A stretch of 64,000 bases of DNA from an uncultured Rhodospirillales bacterium. GTDB lineage: Bacteria > Pseudomonadota > Alphaproteobacteria > Rhodospirillales > JABHCV01. The translations under genes and the position numbers were made by a program. The notes below the pieces were generated by a model. That model worked only from the letters and a program-made list of their open reading frames with translations, did not search any database and was not told the DNA's origin. The DNA lies in the NCBI GenBank assembly GCA_938092065.1, contig CALKND010000007.1:62001-126000 (forward strand), in the 5' to 3' direction. Below are positions 18,209 through 27,045 of the stretch, piece after piece. The stretch's first letter is position 1; each line of letters begins with the position of its first letter.

Positions 18209-18823
18209 ATGAGCATTGATCGACTATTAATGGGTTTCAAATCCTTTAAAAAAAACTACTATGAAGAGAAGCCAGATTTTTACCGTCTGCTGGTAGAAAA
18301 AGGGCAGAAACCAGAAGTCATGATTATTGCTTGCTCGGACAGCCGGGTGAACCCGTCTATCATCACAAATGCAGGGCCAGGTGAGTTATTTATTGTCCGC
18401 AACGTAGCAAACGTGGTTCCTCCCTATGAACTGGCCAGCAGCTATCAAAGTACCAGTGCGGCCATAGAGTTTGCTGTACGTGACCTCGACGTTAAAGAAA
18501 TTATAGTTATGGGTCATTCTCATTGTGGTGGTATTCGTTGCCTATGCGAAGGCCAGGCAAAGGGCAAAAGCCGGGAGTTTATCGATGACTGGTTGTCAGT
18601 TGTCGAAAAGGCTCGCGACGAGACGTTTGAGGGTAAATCTCAGCATCGCCGCGTGGAACGGGAGGCAATAAAGGTCTCGCTGGACAACCTGTTATCGTTT
18701 CCTTGGGTGAATGATAGGGTTGAGGACAAACGGCTGAAGTTGCATGGCTGGTGGTTTGACTTAGAAGCGGGGGAACTATTTGCACACGGCGAACAAGAAG
18801 GCTGGAAAAGAGTAGCAGGTTAA
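18209..18823 (+). CDS. Beta-class carbonic anhydrase
   Basis: 204 residues, zinc enzyme for CO2/bicarbonate interconversion. Zinc and catalytic ligands are visible: CSDSR at about residues 42-46 (Cys, and the Asp-Arg dyad) and HSHCGG at about 103-108 (His and Cys). GELFIVRNVAN and SAAIEFAVRDLDVKEIIVMG complete the family signature. Length is normal for the short bacterial type. A single gene; no clear ribosome-binding site before the ATG. Confidence 0.95.
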   Translation: MSIDRLLMGFKSFKKNYYEEKPDFYRLLVEKGQKPEVMIIACSDSRVNPSIITNAGPGELFIVRNVANVVPPYELASSYQSTSAAIEFAVRDLDVKEIIVMGHSHCGGIRCLCEGQAKGKSREFIDDWLSVVEKARDETFEGKSQHRRVEREAIKVSLDNLLSFPWVNDRVEDKRLKLHGWWFDLEAGELFAHGEQEGWKRVAG

Positions 18824-19053
18824 TTATTTAAGACGATAAAACAGTATGTCGCTAAACATTAAAATGAAGCCTATTTAGATCTTAAGATCGCAAATTTTTA
18901 ATTATAATATTATAACATAACTGATAAAATCAAATAGTGTTTGGATTGAGGTTATTGAGAAAAATTACCTCCTGATTTAAAGACCGCCTCACAAGAGAAA
19001 TTTCTACATTGAGTTCTGTCTAGAGAAACACTTGTATAGTAAATTAAACTGCC

Positions 19054-19455
19054 CTAATCCTGATCACTATCAATGTGGTCCTTGAAGTCCATATCCGTTG
19101 TAATCAGGTCATCCATCAGAAAATAGACCAATTCTCTTTTTAGGCTGACGCATGCTAGTTGATTTGTTTCAGCTGAGGCCGCAAATTCTTGAATGTGTTC
19201 CATTTTAGCAATCAGCGTCTGGTGATGCTTATGGTGTTTAGCTGCTTCTGGGTAGCCGTTTTTTTTCAGCAGCTTTTCTTCTCGGCTAAAATGCTCTTTA
19301 GCAAAATTAACAAAGTTAAGGACCTTACTATTACAGTTACCAGTCACGCCCTTATCAATATCATCGGTAATATCATTGACCATTTCAACAAGGCGCTTGT
19401 GGTCTTTATCCAGCTCCGCGCACTCCAACACGAAGGTTTCAGTAAGTTCTACCAT
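19054..19455 (-). CDS. Bacteriohemerythrin
   Basis: 133-residue four-helix protein with a di-iron oxygen-binding site. The ligand pattern is clear: His in LDKDHKRLV (about 19), HFSREE (His and Glu, about 54-59), HHKHHQTL (His pair, about 73-77), and the final DLITTDMDFKDHI (His and Asp). Acts in the cytoplasm in O2 storage, sensing or iron delivery. It starts 26 bases after the iron-type ABC ATPase gene on the same strand and is probably co-transcribed with it, which links it to iron. Confidence 0.92.
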   Translation of the reverse strand: MVELTETFVLECAELDKDHKRLVEMVNDITDDIDKGVTGNCNSKVLNFVNFAKEHFSREEKLLKKNGYPEAAKHHKHHQTLIAKMEHIQEFAASAETNQLACVSLKRELVYFLMDDLITTDMDFKDHIDSDQD

Positions 19456-19480
19456 TTAGATTTGCACCTCCTCCTTTCTA

Positions 19481-20533
19481 CTAAACATTATCAATAGCAT
19501 AAACAAAAGCATATTCCGGGTCTATTCGTGCTGATAAATTCTTTTGGAATTCAACCTCGAATGCGTGATGAACACGAATGTAAACGTCTTCCCCATCGCT
19601 ATTACCTATGCGTGCCCTAATAATATTATCATGTCCCAGCAAATGACTTGAGGTGATCTCTACCTTAGGGGATGCAGTTTTGCCAACGTTGTCTAAAATT
19701 ACACCTTCTGGGCGAATCAGCACCTGTACCTTCAGGCCATCTTCAAGATCTGTGGTAATCGACCCTAATGGAGTATTAACTAGGCCGTCTAGGACGACCC
19801 CCTCAAATCTATTCATCTTGCCAAACATCTTGGCGACAAATTCATGGTTTGGGTGGTAATATATATCGTGCGGGCGCCCGGCTTGAAGAATGCGGCCATT
19901 AGCGCCAATAATCTTAATCCGGTCTGCCATAAACATTGCTTCTTCAGGATCATGGGTAACCATTAATGTAGCTACGCCGCTGCGCTTCAAAACACTTAGA
20001 GTTTCTTCACGAATGGTTTGTCGCATATTAGCGTCCAAGCCAGAAAAAGGCTCATCAAGCAATAACAACTTTGGCTTGGGAGCAAGGGCTCTTGCTAATG
20101 CGACACGTTGCTGCTGACCGCCAGAGAGCGTATGCGGATAGCTATCTGCATAGGGTGTCATATCAACCTGATCCAGCAAATCCCTGGCCCGTCTTCTCAC
20201 CGCATCCACCGCCATTCCAGAGAGACCAAAGGTAACGTTGTCAATAATGCTTAAATGCGGGAACAGAGCATAATCCTGAAACATTAAGCCAATATGGCGT
20301 CGCTCTGGGTTGATATGCATATCTGTACTGGCAACAGTGACATCATCAATAACAATAGTTCCCTGTTGAACTTCTTCCAAGCCCGCGGCGAGTCGCAATA
20401 ATGTAGATTTACCACAACCGGAAGGTCCAAGCAGGCATACCAGCTCACCAGCAGGTATCATTAAAGCGACATTATTCAAAACCTGTTTATTACCATAGGC
20501 ATGACTCAGGCCAACAATATGAAGCCCATTCAA
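19481..20533 (-). CDS. ABC transporter ATP-binding protein, Fe(III)/FbpC type
   Basis: 350-residue ATPase. Walker A GPSGCGKST (about 36-44), Q-loop MFQDYALFPH, signature LSGGQQQRVALARAL, Walker B LLLLDEPFSGLD and H-loop VTHDPEEAM are all intact. The C-terminal 110 residues form a TOBE-like regulatory domain (VQVLIRPEGVILD). FQDYALFPHLS and overall layout resemble FbpC-type iron or PotA-like polyamine importers. No intact permease or binding-protein gene is adjacent; the upstream 120-codon frame may be a permease remnant. A Fur-box-like site further upstream favours iron. Confidence 0.88.
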   Translation of the reverse strand: MNGLHIVGLSHAYGNKQVLNNVALMIPAGELVCLLGPSGCGKSTLLRLAAGLEEVQQGTIVIDDVTVASTDMHINPERRHIGLMFQDYALFPHLSIIDNVTFGLSGMAVDAVRRRARDLLDQVDMTPYADSYPHTLSGGQQQRVALARALAPKPKLLLLDEPFSGLDANMRQTIREETLSVLKRSGVATLMVTHDPEEAMFMADRIKIIGANGRILQAGRPHDIYYHPNHEFVAKMFGKMNRFEGVVLDGLVNTPLGSITTDLEDGLKVQVLIRPEGVILDNVGKTASPKVEITSSHLLGHDNIIRARIGNSDGEDVYIRVHHAFEVEFQKNLSARIDPEYAFVYAIDNV

Positions 20534-20892
20534 TGCCTTTGCTCCTCACCTAGGCTGGTATTCAACCTTGTGATCACAAGTCTTATAAATATCATTGGCA
20601 AAGTAGCAGCCACTATTATGGGCATGCCCAGCTTACGCAACTGACCAGATGGCCCGTAGCTCCGGCGTCTTAAACCAACGTTGATAATGGCAGTTACCTC
20701 TGCCAAAATAGCATCAGTGGTCCTGGAGGGAAAAGTCAGAAAATGCAGCAAATAGTCATGCTTGAATGCGACAACTGTGGCATTAAAAAACCTCACATTC
20801 ATAATACTTAATTTTCGTTTCATAAAGCTTATTATAATATTTTCAATGCGTCCTAAAGCAAAGAAAATGCTGACAGTTAAAAATTGCAACAA
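20530..20892 (-). pseudogene. Possible remnant of an ABC permease (C-terminal fragment)
   Basis: A 120-codon frame overlapping the ABC ATPase start by four bases, a spacing normal for permease-ATPase pairs. Its C-terminal third (LGMPIIVAATLPMIFIRLVITRLN) resembles the last helix and tail of FbpB-type permeases. The N-terminal part has only weak resemblance to anything and lacks the multiple membrane segments and EAA loop of a working permease. I read it as a decayed or deleted permease whose end is kept because it leads translation into the ATPase gene. It could also be a short unrelated frame. Confidence 0.35.
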
Positions 20893-21115
20893 ACACTGAT
20901 TAAACTTATTCTAGTCAAGCACAGCATGGACGCCAACAAAGTATTATTGTGCAGACGCGCACAAGAAACCATGAAAACCCCAAATAGTCTCTAGGGAGTG
21001 CCATTAAATGGGCAGAGCAAAAAACTTTTCAGAGCTAGGCCATAGCATTCAGTATTAATGATAGTCACTTTAAAACTGTTTTTCTAAAAATAGTATAGCA
21101 CAAAATAGTTGTTGT

Positions 21116-21130
21116 TAATAATCATTATCA
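21116..21130. promoter_or_regulatory. Fur-box-like site
   Basis: TAATAATCATTATCA matches the 7-1-7 Fur consensus TGATAATNATTATCA at all but one position. It is about 220 bases upstream of the permease remnant/ABC ATPase/hemerythrin genes (minus strand) and about 270 upstream of the ParB-like gene (plus strand). Iron control of the former is the more natural reading. Confidence 0.5.
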
Positions 21131-21190
21131 GTCATTAAAGCCCTAATATCTACGCAAAAAAATAAAAATTAACAACAACAAAACCTTTTT

Positions 21191-21232
21191 TTGAATAACT
21201 TGTTTTGAATAACTTGTTTTGAATAAATTGAT
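21191..21232. repeat. Three 14-base direct tandem repeats
   Basis: TTGAATAACTTGTT occurs twice without a gap (21191-21204, 21205-21218), followed by a degenerate third copy TTGAATAAATTGAT (21219-21232). It lies in the AT-rich leader of the ParB-like gene. It may be a replication-slippage repeat or a stacked binding site. Confidence 0.6.
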
Positions 21233-21398
21233 AGAATATGTTTTTGCTGGCTACGCTATTTATAGCCAAACAAGCAATGATGACTCAAAGCCAACTGAAA
21301 GCAATGAAGCCTTATCACGCATTCAAACGAAACAAGTACAGATCATACCTTTACCTAAATACAGGAAAAAATAAAATAACGTCGTAAGAGGGAGAACT

Positions 21399-21650
21399 GT
21401 GTTGCTCAAGGCCATTGTCATTAACATCAAAGAAATTTATGTACCAGTAGGCATCCGTAAGGAGCTTGATCCTCTAAAGGTTGAGTCCGTTGCAGAAGAG
21501 ATAATGGAAGATGCTGACGAACGTCCCATCCAAGTGCGCAAAGGCAAGGGCCGCTATGTTCTGGTCAAGGGTATTCATCGCATGGAAGCCCGAAAGGCAC
21601 TTGGTGATGAGACAATTCAGGCATACATTGTAGCCGCTCCACAGCATTAA
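21399..21650 (+). CDS. Small ParB N-terminal/sulfiredoxin-like protein
   Basis: 83 residues, essentially one ParB/Srx fold. The order IYVPVGIRKELDPLKVESVAEEIME - RPIQVRKGKGRYVLVKGIHRMEARKALGDETIQAYIV is that of the ParB N-terminal nuclease-like domain. The GxxRxxA box appears as GIHRMEARKAL. The sulfiredoxin catalytic Cys motif (GCHR) is replaced by GIHR, so it is not a sulfiredoxin. Too small to be a chromosome-partition ParB, with no helix-turn-helix. Start is a GTG after a strong GAGGGAG site. Function unknown. Confidence 0.7.
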   Translation: MLLKAIVINIKEIYVPVGIRKELDPLKVESVAEEIMEDADERPIQVRKGKGRYVLVKGIHRMEARKALGDETIQAYIVAAPQH

Positions 21651-21755
21651 GAAATATACGCTCGATAGAACTCAGAGTACTTAAATTCTGCTTAAATATA
21701 GTAACTTCTATACTTAAGCTAGCATCGGCAACTAAGCCTTAACAGGACAAACAAC

Positions 21756-22919
21756 TTGGTATATTTGATTGAGACACTTAAAAACTTTTGGGAACTAACC
21801 CTCGACGTATGGAAAACAGGCGTTTTAGGTATCGATATAGGCCGTCTGCTCATAGCTATCTCTATTTTCGTGATATTTCTTATTTTACGACGCCTATTTA
21901 CCCGCTTCATATTGGCATTCATGAAGCGAATGGCTCAACGAACTGGAAGTGATTTAGACGATCAAGCCATTGACGTTCTGGAAAGTCCAATTCGTTTTAT
22001 TCCAATTGTTATGGGTACTTTTTTTGTAATCGAGTACCTGGAATTACCCAGCACCCTCGCCCTCATAGGCGACCATCTGGTCAGGTCATTAATAACCTTT
22101 TCTATTTTCTGGGCTCTTTTCAGGCTCGTCGATCCATTAAGTCAGTTCCTCAGAAATCTGGAAAAAGTATTTACCCTGGCTATGGTTCAGTGGCTTGTTA
22201 AAGCTATCAAGGCTGCAATCATATTTATTGGGGCAGCAACTATTTTGCAAATTTGGGGTATTGAAGTTGGACCAATCCTGGCTGGCCTGGGCCTGTTCGG
22301 CGTTGCTGTTGCATTGGGTGCACAAGATCTGTTCAAAAACCTTATTGCTGGTATCCTAATTATCGCTGAAAAACGTTTTAACACAGGTGATTTTATAAAG
22401 GTAAAGGATACCGTTGAGGGCGTTGTAGAGACGATTGGGTTTCGTTCGACGGTAGTGCGCCGCCTAGATAGTGCCCCTGTCTTCGTTCCTAACACACAAT
22501 TATCTGATTCAGCTGTAACCAATTATTCATCAAGGAGCCACCGGCGCATATTTTGGAAAATTGGCGTAGAATATCGCACTTCGGTGGACCAATTGCGGGC
22601 CATTCGTGACGGTATTGAGGCCTACGTCATGGAAAACGATGCCTTCGCCAAGCCACCAGAGACCCTTTTATTTGTGCGGATCGATAGTTTTTCTGACAGT
22701 TCTATAGATATTATGCTGTATTGCTTCACGAAGACCAACGATTGGGGAGAGTGGCTGGAAATTAAAGAGAGCCTAGCTTATGCCATCAAAGAGATTGTAG
22801 AAACTGCAGGAAGCGCTTTTGCTTTCCCCAGCCAATCGCTTTATATTGAGACGAATATTGGCGAGGGTCCTGAGACATTTGTATTGCCCGATTCCAAGAC
22901 ACAGGAAAAACAAAAATAA
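21756..22919 (+). CDS. MscS-family mechanosensitive ion channel
   Basis: 387-residue inner-membrane channel that opens under osmotic downshock. There are about five hydrophobic segments, then the pore helix and beta domain signature: GPILAGLGLFGVAVALGAQDLFKNLIAGILIIAEKRFNTGDFIKV (about 170-214) followed by VEGVVETIGFRSTVVRR and VFVPNTQLSD. The C-terminal domain ends with a charged tail. Start is a TTG with AGGA upstream. It stands alone between the ParB-like gene and an inverted repeat. Confidence 0.94.
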   Translation: MVYLIETLKNFWELTLDVWKTGVLGIDIGRLLIAISIFVIFLILRRLFTRFILAFMKRMAQRTGSDLDDQAIDVLESPIRFIPIVMGTFFVIEYLELPSTLALIGDHLVRSLITFSIFWALFRLVDPLSQFLRNLEKVFTLAMVQWLVKAIKAAIIFIGAATILQIWGIEVGPILAGLGLFGVAVALGAQDLFKNLIAGILIIAEKRFNTGDFIKVKDTVEGVVETIGFRSTVVRRLDSAPVFVPNTQLSDSAVTNYSSRSHRRIFWKIGVEYRTSVDQLRAIRDGIEAYVMENDAFAKPPETLLFVRIDSFSDSSIDIMLYCFTKTNDWGEWLEIKESLAYAIKEIVETAGSAFAFPSQSLYIETNIGEGPETFVLPDSKTQEKQK

Positions 22920-22938
22920 TCACTGTAACTTGTACAGA

Positions 22939-22982
22939 TTTTAAGAGGCAAAAAAGTATAAATGCTCTTTTGCCTCTTAAAA
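22939..22982. terminator. Inverted repeat after the MscS gene, probable terminator
   Basis: TTTTAAGAGGCAAAA (22939-22953) pairs with TTTTGCCTCTTAAAA (22968-22982) as a perfect 15-base stem with a short loop, 20 bases after the MscS stop. The stem carries its own T-run, but no separate T-run follows. Confidence 0.65.
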
Positions 22983-23127
22983 TTAAATACTGTTGTATTT
23001 CGAGAGTGGCACCTAATAATAACTTCCTGAGCAACTGATGTTTCTCATACACTACTTGTTCAAAAGTTTGAAGCCAAAGGCGTGAACGAAAATAAGTGCT
23101 TAATGTTAAAATAAGGACGTCCCAAAA

Positions 23128-23439
23128 ATGGTCGAAGTTGAACCACAACAGGTTAAAGAATGGCTTGATGAAGATTTAGCTATTCTGATTGATGTAAGAG
23201 AACACCAAGAATTAGTTATGTTTTCAATTGATGGAGCTATTCACAATCCTATGTCTGCTTTTGATTTTGATGCTGTGCCAAGTGAAACTGACAAACGGTT
23301 AGTATTTGTCTGCGCTCAAGGTATTCGTTCCAGACAAATTGGAGAGTATTTATTACAAGAAAATAAGGTTTCCGAAGCATACAACATGACAGGAGGCGTT
23401 GCAGCTTGGGCACAAGCGGGACTGCCTAAAAGAGACTAA
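23128..23439 (+). CDS. Single-domain rhodanese-like protein
   Basis: 103 residues making one rhodanese domain. The family landmarks are VEVEPQQVKEWLDED at the start, LIDVREHQE, the active-site loop VCAQGIRSR with catalytic Cys at about residue 71, and NMTGGVAAWAQAGLP near the end. The six-residue loop CAQGIR fits sulfurtransferase activity moving sulphane sulphur. Likely cytoplasmic; no partner gene gives the acceptor. Confidence 0.92.
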   Translation: MVEVEPQQVKEWLDEDLAILIDVREHQELVMFSIDGAIHNPMSAFDFDAVPSETDKRLVFVCAQGIRSRQIGEYLLQENKVSEAYNMTGGVAAWAQAGLPKRD

Positions 23440-23501
23440 TTTAAAAATAACGCAACCACTGTATTCTATTGTTTGTATAGTTGTTTTTAATACAAATCAA
23501 A

Positions 23502-24206
23502 ATGATGAGTTTAGGACAAAAAATAAAGTCGAACATGAAACTATTTTCCTTGAGTGAAAAGAAAACAAGAGTATTCCATCTGGCAGTCTTGGAGTTGACT
23601 GGCAAATACCCAAGTCTCATCGTCCGCGCCCAGAAAGAACTCTTAGAACTTCACTCGCGTAAACCTGAGCAAATATTGCTTTGGGATCGATGGCAAGCGC
23701 TTCTATATCTTCCTTTTGAAAAAATGGCTAACCAAGTTCTAGCTGACACACCTGACGGCGGTCTACTTAGAGCAAACTCACCATTCCATAATGCGTTAAG
23801 TAAAGCCGAGAGAACAGCAATATGGCAGCGTATCGGTTTGTTGCAGTTCATGGAGCACTATTCCAATGCTGCCACTGATCTAGGACTCGAAATCTCAGAA
23901 CAGGCAGCAATAACCGGCGTCAGTGTAGAAGAACTAAAATCATGGAAAACACGTGCGCCACAAGAAATTCGCAAAGAAAGTTTTGAGTGTTTAAAATTAG
24001 TTGTCGCGCTACAAAAGAGCTTGGTTAAGATTGCCCCTGATAAAAAAATTAGGCGGCACTGGCTTAGGCACAAAAGCCAGACACTTTCAGCTATTCCGCT
24101 GTCACTGCTAATCGACGGTAAGACGTCATTCGTTATTAATAGTATTGTTGGCGCAGCTCAGCTTACACTGAACCATGATGATATGCCGCGCATGGGTTCG
24201 AATTAA
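23502..24206 (+). CDS. Hypothetical protein with MbcA/ParS (DUF2384)-like C-terminus
   Basis: About 234 residues, soluble, helical. The N-terminal and middle parts are unrecognised (MKLFSLSEKKTRVFHLAVLEL; DRWQALLYLPFEKMAN). A central segment (EISEQAAITGVSVEELKSWKTRAP) reads like a helix-turn-helix. The C-terminal 60 residues (KLVVALQKSLVKIAPDKKIRRHWLRHKSQTL...IPLSLLIDGKTSFVINSIVGA) resemble the toxin-binding domain of MbcA/ParS antitoxins: WL, P..L...G. No RES-type toxin gene is next to it, so a toxin-antitoxin role is doubtful. Start uncertain: ATG at 23502 or 23505 without a ribosome site, or a TTG at 23481. Confidence 0.5.
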   Translation: MMSLGQKIKSNMKLFSLSEKKTRVFHLAVLELTGKYPSLIVRAQKELLELHSRKPEQILLWDRWQALLYLPFEKMANQVLADTPDGGLLRANSPFHNALSKAERTAIWQRIGLLQFMEHYSNAATDLGLEISEQAAITGVSVEELKSWKTRAPQEIRKESFECLKLVVALQKSLVKIAPDKKIRRHWLRHKSQTLSAIPLSLLIDGKTSFVINSIVGAAQLTLNHDDMPRMGSN

Positions 24207-24469
24207 GACATGCAACCCTTTTTCACCGTCGTTACAAAAAAAATTTAAGATATAGTGTACAATGATTTCAAAGCATTCTGTAATGTTCTCTTGGACCTTA
24301 CGAACAACTGGAATAGAAATTTAATTTGTAAATTTCAATCTGTGAAAATGGTAAAGAGATCAAACCAAATGCAAGAAGATTTTTTCACCGCCCTACTAGT
24401 CCCTGTAAAGGAACTGCAATGGACAGGAACAGGTCTATCTGACCATGCCTTGAAAGGCCTTTAGTAAAT

Positions 24470-25972
24470 ATGGGTTTAACTAGTTCTAATCAATTTAAGT
24501 TCGACAATACCTATTCAAAATTGCCAGAACATTTTTTTGCCCGGCTGGACCCAACACCGGTACAGAAACCAAGCCTTATCAAGGTCAATCATTTGCTGGC
24601 CCGTCACCTTGGCCTGGATCCAAACTTTCTAGAGACTCCAGCCGGCACAGATGTACTTGTTGGGAACCGAGTTCCAGAGGGCGCAGAGCCACTTGCTATG
24701 GCATATTCTGGACACCAATTTGGTGGCTGGGTGCCTCAACTTGGCGATGGACGGGCTATTCTTCTTGGTGAAATAATTGATTCTGAAGGACGACGTCAAG
24801 ACGTACATCTTAAAGGGGCAGGTCGAACCCCATTTTCGCGCAACGGCGACGGGCGCGCCTGGATAGGCCCCATATTACGTGAATACATCCTAAGTGAAGC
24901 GATGGCAGCTTTACAAATTCCTACAACACGTGCACTTGCTGTCACTACCACGGGAGAAACCGTAATGCGCGAAGCGAGCTTCCCAGGCGCCGTATTAGCA
25001 CGTGTCGCTAGCAGTCACATCAGGGTAGGTACATTTCAGCTGTTTTCTGCAAGACAAGATGTTGAAGCACTCCAACTACTATCAAACCACGTCATTGATA
25101 GGCATTATCCCGAAGCTAAAAATTCGTCAAATAAATATTTAGCACTCCTTGAAGGAGTAATCACACGACAAGCGGAGTTGATCGCCAAGTGGATGGCTGT
25201 GGGGTTCATTCACGGTGTGATGAATACAGATAACATGTCCATCTCTGGCGAGACGATAGACTATGGCCCCTGCGCTTTTATGGACACCTACCATCCCGAG
25301 ACAACATTTAGTTCTATAGATCGCATGGGGCGTTACGCCTATGCTAAACAGCCAGAAATGGCCCTTTGGAACCTTTCACGTTTTGCCTCCACCATCCTGC
25401 CTCTAATTAATCCCAATGAAGAGACCGCTGTTAAGGCGGCTACTGATAGGCTTAACTGTTTTCAAGAAAATTTTGACTTAGTTTGGAGTTCCACTTTTAG
25501 ATCAAAAATTGGTTTACTGGGTCATCATGATGGTGACACTGGTCTTGCACAAGATTTGCTAAATTGCATGGCAGCTAACAAAGCAGATTTCACACTAACC
25601 TTTCGGCGACTTTGTGACCTTTCAACAAGTAAAGACACTAAAAAATCCAATTTAGATGTTTCTTTCACCACACTCTTTAAAGACCAGTCTGCTGCTGAGT
25701 ACTGGTTGGTTAAATGGCGGGCACGTCTACGCCTCGAGGAGCAGAGCGAATTGGATCGACAGACAAATATGCGGGCTATGAATCCCACCTATATCCCACG
25801 CAATCATCGAGTTGAAGAGGTCATAAGAGCAGCGCTCAGAGAGGACTTTAGCCCTTTTGAAAAATTAGTAGATGTCTTATCTTTACCCTTCGACGATCAG
25901 CCTAAAAAATTTGATTTTCAAAACCCACCTCAACAGAGTGAGATTGTTCTTGAGACTTTCTGTGGCACCTGA
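24470..25972 (+). CDS. selO: Protein adenylyltransferase SelO (YdiU/UPF0061)
   Basis: 500-residue pseudokinase-fold enzyme that transfers AMP from ATP to Ser/Thr/Tyr of proteins, tied to redox stress. Family landmarks are MAYSGHQFGGWVPQLGDGRA (about 72-91), HLKGAGRTPFSRNGDGRAWIGPILREYILSEAM (about 116-148) with the nucleotide-binding Lys, MREASFPGAVLARVASSHIRVGTFQ, and the metal-binding FIHGVMNTDNMSISGETIDYGPCAFMD. The C-terminus ends in ETFCGT, where the Cys sits at the position of the Sec/Cys that makes a regulatory disulphide in other SelO proteins. Length is normal. Confidence 0.95.
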   Translation: MGLTSSNQFKFDNTYSKLPEHFFARLDPTPVQKPSLIKVNHLLARHLGLDPNFLETPAGTDVLVGNRVPEGAEPLAMAYSGHQFGGWVPQLGDGRAILLGEIIDSEGRRQDVHLKGAGRTPFSRNGDGRAWIGPILREYILSEAMAALQIPTTRALAVTTTGETVMREASFPGAVLARVASSHIRVGTFQLFSARQDVEALQLLSNHVIDRHYPEAKNSSNKYLALLEGVITRQAELIAKWMAVGFIHGVMNTDNMSISGETIDYGPCAFMDTYHPETTFSSIDRMGRYAYAKQPEMALWNLSRFASTILPLINPNEETAVKAATDRLNCFQENFDLVWSSTFRSKIGLLGHHDGDTGLAQDLLNCMAANKADFTLTFRRLCDLSTSKDTKKSNLDVSFTTLFKDQSAAEYWLVKWRARLRLEEQSELDRQTNMRAMNPTYIPRNHRVEEVIRAALREDFSPFEKLVDVLSLPFDDQPKKFDFQNPPQQSEIVLETFCGT

Positions 25973-26069
25973 GCTTTAGACCAAAGAATTTGTATTCAGC
26001 TTTATAAACAATTTAATCAATGTTGACTTTCCAACACAAAAAAACCATTTTTTTGTGCTAATATTTAAA

Positions 26070-26954
26070 ATGACAAAACAGCAACACAAAAAGGCGGCGC
26101 AAGTTCATCAACTCATTGTTGAGTTTGAGGCCGCATTGCTCGCTGGCAAAATTGCGCCACAAGCTATTGCTGATCATTTCAATATAAACGGTATCCCCAC
26201 CCTCATGGGTATGTATTGGACAAGCACGGTGGTGAACAAATTTCTAAACGATGCAGTCATTGATGGTCACATAGATAGTAAAAACAAAGAGACGTTAAAA
26301 TTGTGGAGTGACAACAATAGTAATATTGCCGCACTTAATAACTTGCGGCTACGACGTATTTCTGAAGCAACAATCGGACATTATGATCGGTTAGCTGAAG
26401 ATTTTTGGCAGAACACGAAAAATCACGATGTCAGCCAGAACTATGAAGCGTTTTTGGAAGCGATTGAGGGGAGCCCCCCATACAAGATCCTTGATTTAGG
26501 ATGTGGGCCAGGACGGGATTTATTTTTTTTTAAATCTTTAGGCCATATTGTTACAGGCCTAGACGGATCGAGAGAATTCGTAGCTATGGCCCGTGCCTAT
26601 TCTGATTGTGAAGTCCTTCATCAAGATTTTCTTAAATTGAATTTACCTCAAAACCACTATAATGGCTTGTTCGCCAACGCGTCGTTATTTCACGTACCAA
26701 GTAGTGAATTGCCAAAAGTATTGCTTAACCTTTTCGTAACACTCAAACCACGAGGTATATTATTCTGCTCAAACCCACGAGGAAATAATGACGAAGGGTT
26801 TAACGATGAACGCTATGGGTGCTTCCTCAATCTGGAGACTTGGCGTGGGTATATCACTGATGCTGGCTTCGACGAAGTACAGTGCTACTATAGACCACCG
26901 GGAGTTTCACGCAATAAGCAGCCCTGGCTTGTAACCGTTTGGCGCAAAAGTTGA
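26070..26954 (+). CDS. SAM-dependent methyltransferase with recombinase-like N-terminal domain
   Basis: About 294 residues. The C-terminal two thirds are a class I methyltransferase: motif I ILDLGCGPGRDLFFFKSLG (about 142-160), the acidic residue after TGLD, and LFANASLFHVP. The N-terminal 70 residues differ: ALLAGKIAPQAIADHFNINGIPTLMGMYWTSTVVNKFL reads like the 'recombinase' domain of large serine recombinases (IA..LN..GIPTP.G..W..STV...L), a DNA-binding element. The substrate is unknown. Start at the ATG at 26070 rather than a GTG at 26055; both lack a strong ribosome site. It follows selO by about 100 bases. Confidence 0.8.
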   Translation: MTKQQHKKAAQVHQLIVEFEAALLAGKIAPQAIADHFNINGIPTLMGMYWTSTVVNKFLNDAVIDGHIDSKNKETLKLWSDNNSNIAALNNLRLRRISEATIGHYDRLAEDFWQNTKNHDVSQNYEAFLEAIEGSPPYKILDLGCGPGRDLFFFKSLGHIVTGLDGSREFVAMARAYSDCEVLHQDFLKLNLPQNHYNGLFANASLFHVPSSELPKVLLNLFVTLKPRGILFCSNPRGNNDEGFNDERYGCFLNLETWRGYITDAGFDEVQCYYRPPGVSRNKQPWLVTVWRKS

Positions 26955-27045
26955 AGTTATTCATCAACTGTACTTAAGTTTCTATGGCAATTTTATAGAG
27001 CTCGCTTATTAATAAGTTCCCATTTTAAAGCTATTTTCTTAAAAT

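Larger units (their letters stand above)
20893..21398. other. Intergenic region with Fur-box-like site and short tandem repeat
   Basis: AT-rich, 506 bases. It holds a Fur-box-like 15-mer at 21116-21130 and three 14-base repeats at 21191-21232, then the GAGGGAG ribosome site of the ParB-like gene. No gene seen. Confidence 0.45.

Noticed and set aside
24255-24464. 69-codon plus-strand frame before selO
   Set aside because: No ribosome site, no recognisable domain, and an odd mixture of residues; it reads as spacer and selO leader.
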